A stretch of DNA of 64,000 bases from Rhodovulum marinum (GTDB taxonomy: Bacteria; Pseudomonadota; Alphaproteobacteria; Rhodobacterales; Rhodobacteraceae): the NCBI RefSeq assembly GCF_004343075.1, contig NZ_SLXP01000012.1, positions 1-64,000 on the forward strand, in the 5' to 3' direction. Position 1 is the first letter of the stretch, and the number at the start of each line of letters is the position of its first letter. The translations under genes and the position numbers were made by a program. A model generated the notes under the pieces. The model ran no database searches, was not told the origin of the DNA, and saw only the letters and a list, made by a program, of their open reading frames with translations. Shown here piece after piece: positions 62,160 to 64,000 of this stretch.

Positions 62160-62825
62160 TTAGCTGCGGGCAGTCACGCTGTCCTCCGCCGAGTAAAGAT
62201 AGGCGGTAGAGCCGGTCTCGACGTTCGGGTAAAGATCATTGATATGAGCCATGACCATCCGTACGCAGCCCGAACTTGCGCGGCCACCGATACTCCGTGG
62301 GCTCGGAGTGCCATGGATGCGCAAAAGGGTATCGCGATCCCCGACGTAGAGATACAGCGCCCTCGATCCAAGCGCGTTTTCCGGTCCCGGTTCCATGCCA
62401 TCGGCAATGTCAGCATAAAGTTCGGGGTCGCGATTGATCATGCTCTGTGTCGGTTGCCAGTGCGGCCACCTGACCTTGCGCTTGATGGTATAGACACCCG
62501 GCTCGTAGAGGTTCCCCCGCGCGATGGCCACGCCGTAGCGCATCGCGGTTCCACCCTCTTCAATGTGGTAAAGATATCGTGCGACCGCGTCGACATGGAT
62601 ATCTCCCGGCACGAGACCGGCCTTCGCGACCACACGTTGCGGTAGGAACCGCGGGTGCAATCCCCATGGGTTGGAAGTCTCGGCAACATAACCCTGAGGC
62701 GTCACCTGTGCGTCCCATTCAGCCTTCTGAGCCTCGGTGGGCCAAGTGTCGGCAAAAGCCATACCGGGACCGGTCACCGAAAAAAGCGCCGTTGTTGTCT
62801 GAATGAAGTGTCGTCTTGTCAGCAT
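62160..62825 (-). CDS. L,D-transpeptidase (YkuD), exported
   Basis: 221 residues. The N-terminus MLTRRHFIQTTTALFSVTG resembles a twin-arginine signal, with cleavage near AFA-D. A YkuD domain in the C-terminal half shows HGTPSPRSIGGRASSGCVRM, with catalytic His and Cys. It is of the ErfK/YbiS/YcfS type. A MerR-type promoter at 62887-62917 faces it, so wall cross-linking appears to be induced by metal. It is only distantly related to the lipoprotein transpeptidase at 58.7 kb. Confidence 0.9.
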   Translation of the reverse strand: MLTRRHFIQTTTALFSVTGPGMAFADTWPTEAQKAEWDAQVTPQGYVAETSNPWGLHPRFLPQRVVAKAGLVPGDIHVDAVARYLYHIEEGGTAMRYGVAIARGNLYEPGVYTIKRKVRWPHWQPTQSMINRDPELYADIADGMEPGPENALGSRALYLYVGDRDTLLRIHGTPSPRSIGGRASSGCVRMVMAHINDLYPNVETGSTAYLYSAEDSVTARS

Positions 62826-62886
62826 TTCGTACCCTTTCGGTTCTCACCGGCGATTGATGGCAAGAACGGTATGTGTTCTCCTTGAA

Positions 62887-62917
62887 CAGATAGGACTTCT
62901 AGTGGCTAGAGGTTCAA
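62887..62917 (-). promoter_or_regulatory. MerR-type promoter of the L,D-transpeptidase gene
   Basis: On the minus strand, TTGAAC (62912-62917), a 19-base spacer with CTCTAG-CCA-CTAGAAG, and TATCTG (62887-62892). It shares TTGAACCTCTAG with the promoter at 51.2 kb. The -10 lies 62 bases before the start codon. Confidence 0.75.
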
Positions 62918-63356
62918 GGGCAAATTTTCGTAAGTAGACATGCGATCCTTGCAGTTTCCAGTTTGCTAGGGAGGAGAAAACTGCTCGCACAATACCTGGT
63001 CCGAAGTTGCGCAGCGACAATTCGTTAAGTCGCAGATTGTCTGGAAATTTAGGCACAGCGGCTTCGATATCGCGACCATGAGATCGGGAACGTCACGGCA
63101 CAGGGAACTTGCGCCACTCGCAAATGCTACGATGCCATCTCTGGCTCCGGCTCTCATTCCGTTATTTCGCCCCGTTACAACCTTCACCCACTGGAGCTTC
63201 AAGCGATCAATTGTCACAAAAACGTGAGACGAATGGCTAACGAACGCTTTGGGCTGGAAAAGCCTTGTCGCATTCGAACGGAAAGTGGCTTAAACGATCA
63301 TCTGGGGCGGCACTAAAGCGTGCCAGGTCAAGCCGGTGTCAGCCTCGACAAATGAC
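62918..63356. other. Stretch without a recognised gene
   Basis: 439 bases. A minus-strand open frame of 83 codons (62966-63217, GTG start) has a plausible composition but matches nothing I know and lacks a ribosome site. It may be a remnant of a lost mobile gene. No promoter, repeat or RNA element could be supported. Confidence 0.3.
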
Positions 63357-64000
63357 CTATATTAGGTCAGCTTTCCACATGCGATACCTCCCGTTCCCCG
63401 TCACCTCGCGGATCAAACCGCTTGCCTCCATCCATGCGAGATTGCGCTGAACGGCGGCGCGGCTGGCTCCGGTCATGGCCTCAGCCATCGGGGCGGAGAC
63501 CAAGGGCCATTCCGTGAAAACCTTTCGCAAGGCAACCGGCGTGCGGCCAGATAATTGCGCCATGACGTTTTCTGCCCGCCCGATCCACACTTCAATATCA
63601 TCAAGTGTTCGCATCGCCGTTAGAATTGCGCTGTTCATCCCATCCAACCAGCGGGCCAAACGCTCGGGTGGCAAGCCCGAAACGCGCAGCCCCCCGGCCC
63701 CGGCCATAGCGAGCGGCGCGAAGATGGCACCGCTTCCATCGCTGGTCGCGATCCTAGACGCGGTGACGGCAGCTTCGATCTGGTCGCCGTGGCGTCCGAG
63801 GCCCGCCAAGCTCCACAGGTGATACCCCATGCACGCCCGCGTGATCGGGTGGAGACCCTTTGCGGCTGCCATGACGTCCAGCCACCCACCCGCGCGATCC
63901 TCGAAACGCTCAGCGCTGTCTTCAATGTTCTCGGGGTCGCGGCGATCCAGAAAAGCGGCCAGGTCAGCCATCGGTCCGGGACCGCCTGTCAAGCGCCGAA
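63357..64000 (-). CDS. DUF1612-like DNA-binding protein, C-terminal part (runs off the window)
   Basis: The frame is open to the last base, so the start lies beyond the window; about 212 residues are visible. A helical domain (ADLAAFLDRRDPENIED...LWSLAGLGRH) is followed by a C-terminal winged helix (APMAEAMTGASRAAVQRNLAWMEASGLIREVTGNGRYRMWKA). This matches, from memory, the DUF1612/RHE_PE00001-type proteins found on rhizobial and rhodobacterial plasmids. Its role is unknown. It is probably a regulator related to plasmid or transposon function. Confidence 0.7.
   Translation of the reverse strand, partial: RRLTGGPGPMADLAAFLDRRDPENIEDSAERFEDRAGGWLDVMAAAKGLHPITRACMGYHLWSLAGLGRHGDQIEAAVTASRIATSDGSGAIFAPLAMAGAGGLRVSGLPPERLARWLDGMNSAILTAMRTLDDIEVWIGRAENVMAQLSGRTPVALRKVFTEWPLVSAPMAEAMTGASRAAVQRNLAWMEASGLIREVTGNGRYRMWKADLI

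Noticed and set aside
62966-63217. 83-codon minus-strand frame
   Set aside because: No known family, no ribosome site, GTG start; kept only as a possible remnant in the gap entry.
1-64000. CRISPR array
   Set aside because: No regularly spaced direct repeats with unique spacers; the only regular repeats are transposon-end arrays at 43.16-43.21 and 47.47-47.58 kb.
1-64000. Complete tRNA or rRNA gene
   Set aside because: No cloverleaf or rRNA motif was recognised by eye; the tRNA-like 3' end near 27.77 kb lacks a proper T arm.

Overview
The window looks like accessory DNA from a GC-rich alphaproteobacterium, most likely Rhodobacterales. This is inferred from gene content: a compact VirB set, a BREX type I operon start, a PhaC / MaoC-phosphotransacetylase / AckA / FabI cassette and a DUF1612-type protein. 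No rRNA, complete tRNA, CRISPR array, replication initiator, relaxase or VirD4 coupling protein was found. I read it as part of a plasmid or integrated conjugative element that has been reworked many times by insertion sequences.

Layout. (1) 1-5023, defence: the 3' part of gajA plus gajB (Gabija), then a three-part retron made of a phosphoribosyltransferase-like/winged-helix effector, a structured msr-msd RNA candidate and a reverse transcriptase. (2) 5227-16710, leftward: a tightly overlapping virB operon (B1, B2, B3, B4, lipoprotein, a VirB5-like protein carrying a lytic transglycosylase domain, B5, B8, B9, B10, B11, DUF4177, exported protein, B6). (3) 16879-20846: small exported, regulatory and nuclease genes typical of mobile elements. 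(4) 21048-25048: BREX start (WYL regulator, brxA, brxB, brxC), with brxC cut in half by an IS5/IS903-like element. (5) 24995-27268: nested wreckage, with IS5-like element, 5'-truncated serine resolvase, a 38-bp Tn3-family end, and an IS110 transposase cut by that end. (6) 27955-40238: metabolic and transport cargo (TetR, HlyD, RbbA-like ABC exporter, permease, DUF900 hydrolase, then PHA synthase, MaoC-PTA, acetate kinase, enoyl reductase), with an FNR/FixK-like box before phaC. (7) 40609-47582: IS110, IS256 cut by IS21, and a TniA/TnsB-type transposase gene with a repeat-bearing transposon end. (8) 47590-62917: a metal and envelope-stress island controlled by a MerR-family protein. It has two CDF transporters, a transglutaminase-like protein, two SCO1 proteins, DsbB, DsbA, a copper chaperone, an M23-like protein, DUF411, ZIP, LspA, Lnt, two L,D-transpeptidases and a P1B-type Zn/Cd/Pb ATPase. 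(9) 63357-end: a DUF1612-like protein running off the window.

How it fits together. Three near-identical promoter/operator motifs (16.77, 18.84 and 47.60 kb, all leftward) tie the conjugation genes to a site now stranded beside the TniA transposon. This suggests that the same backbone once extended across the insertions. A second regulatory network, four MerR-type promoters with exactly 19-bp spacers, links the divergent SCO1-to-lnt operon, the P-type ATPase, an L,D-transpeptidase and the transglutaminase-CDF operon. The metal island therefore appears to couple metal efflux with periplasmic thiol oxidation, lipoprotein maturation and peptidoglycan cross-linking.
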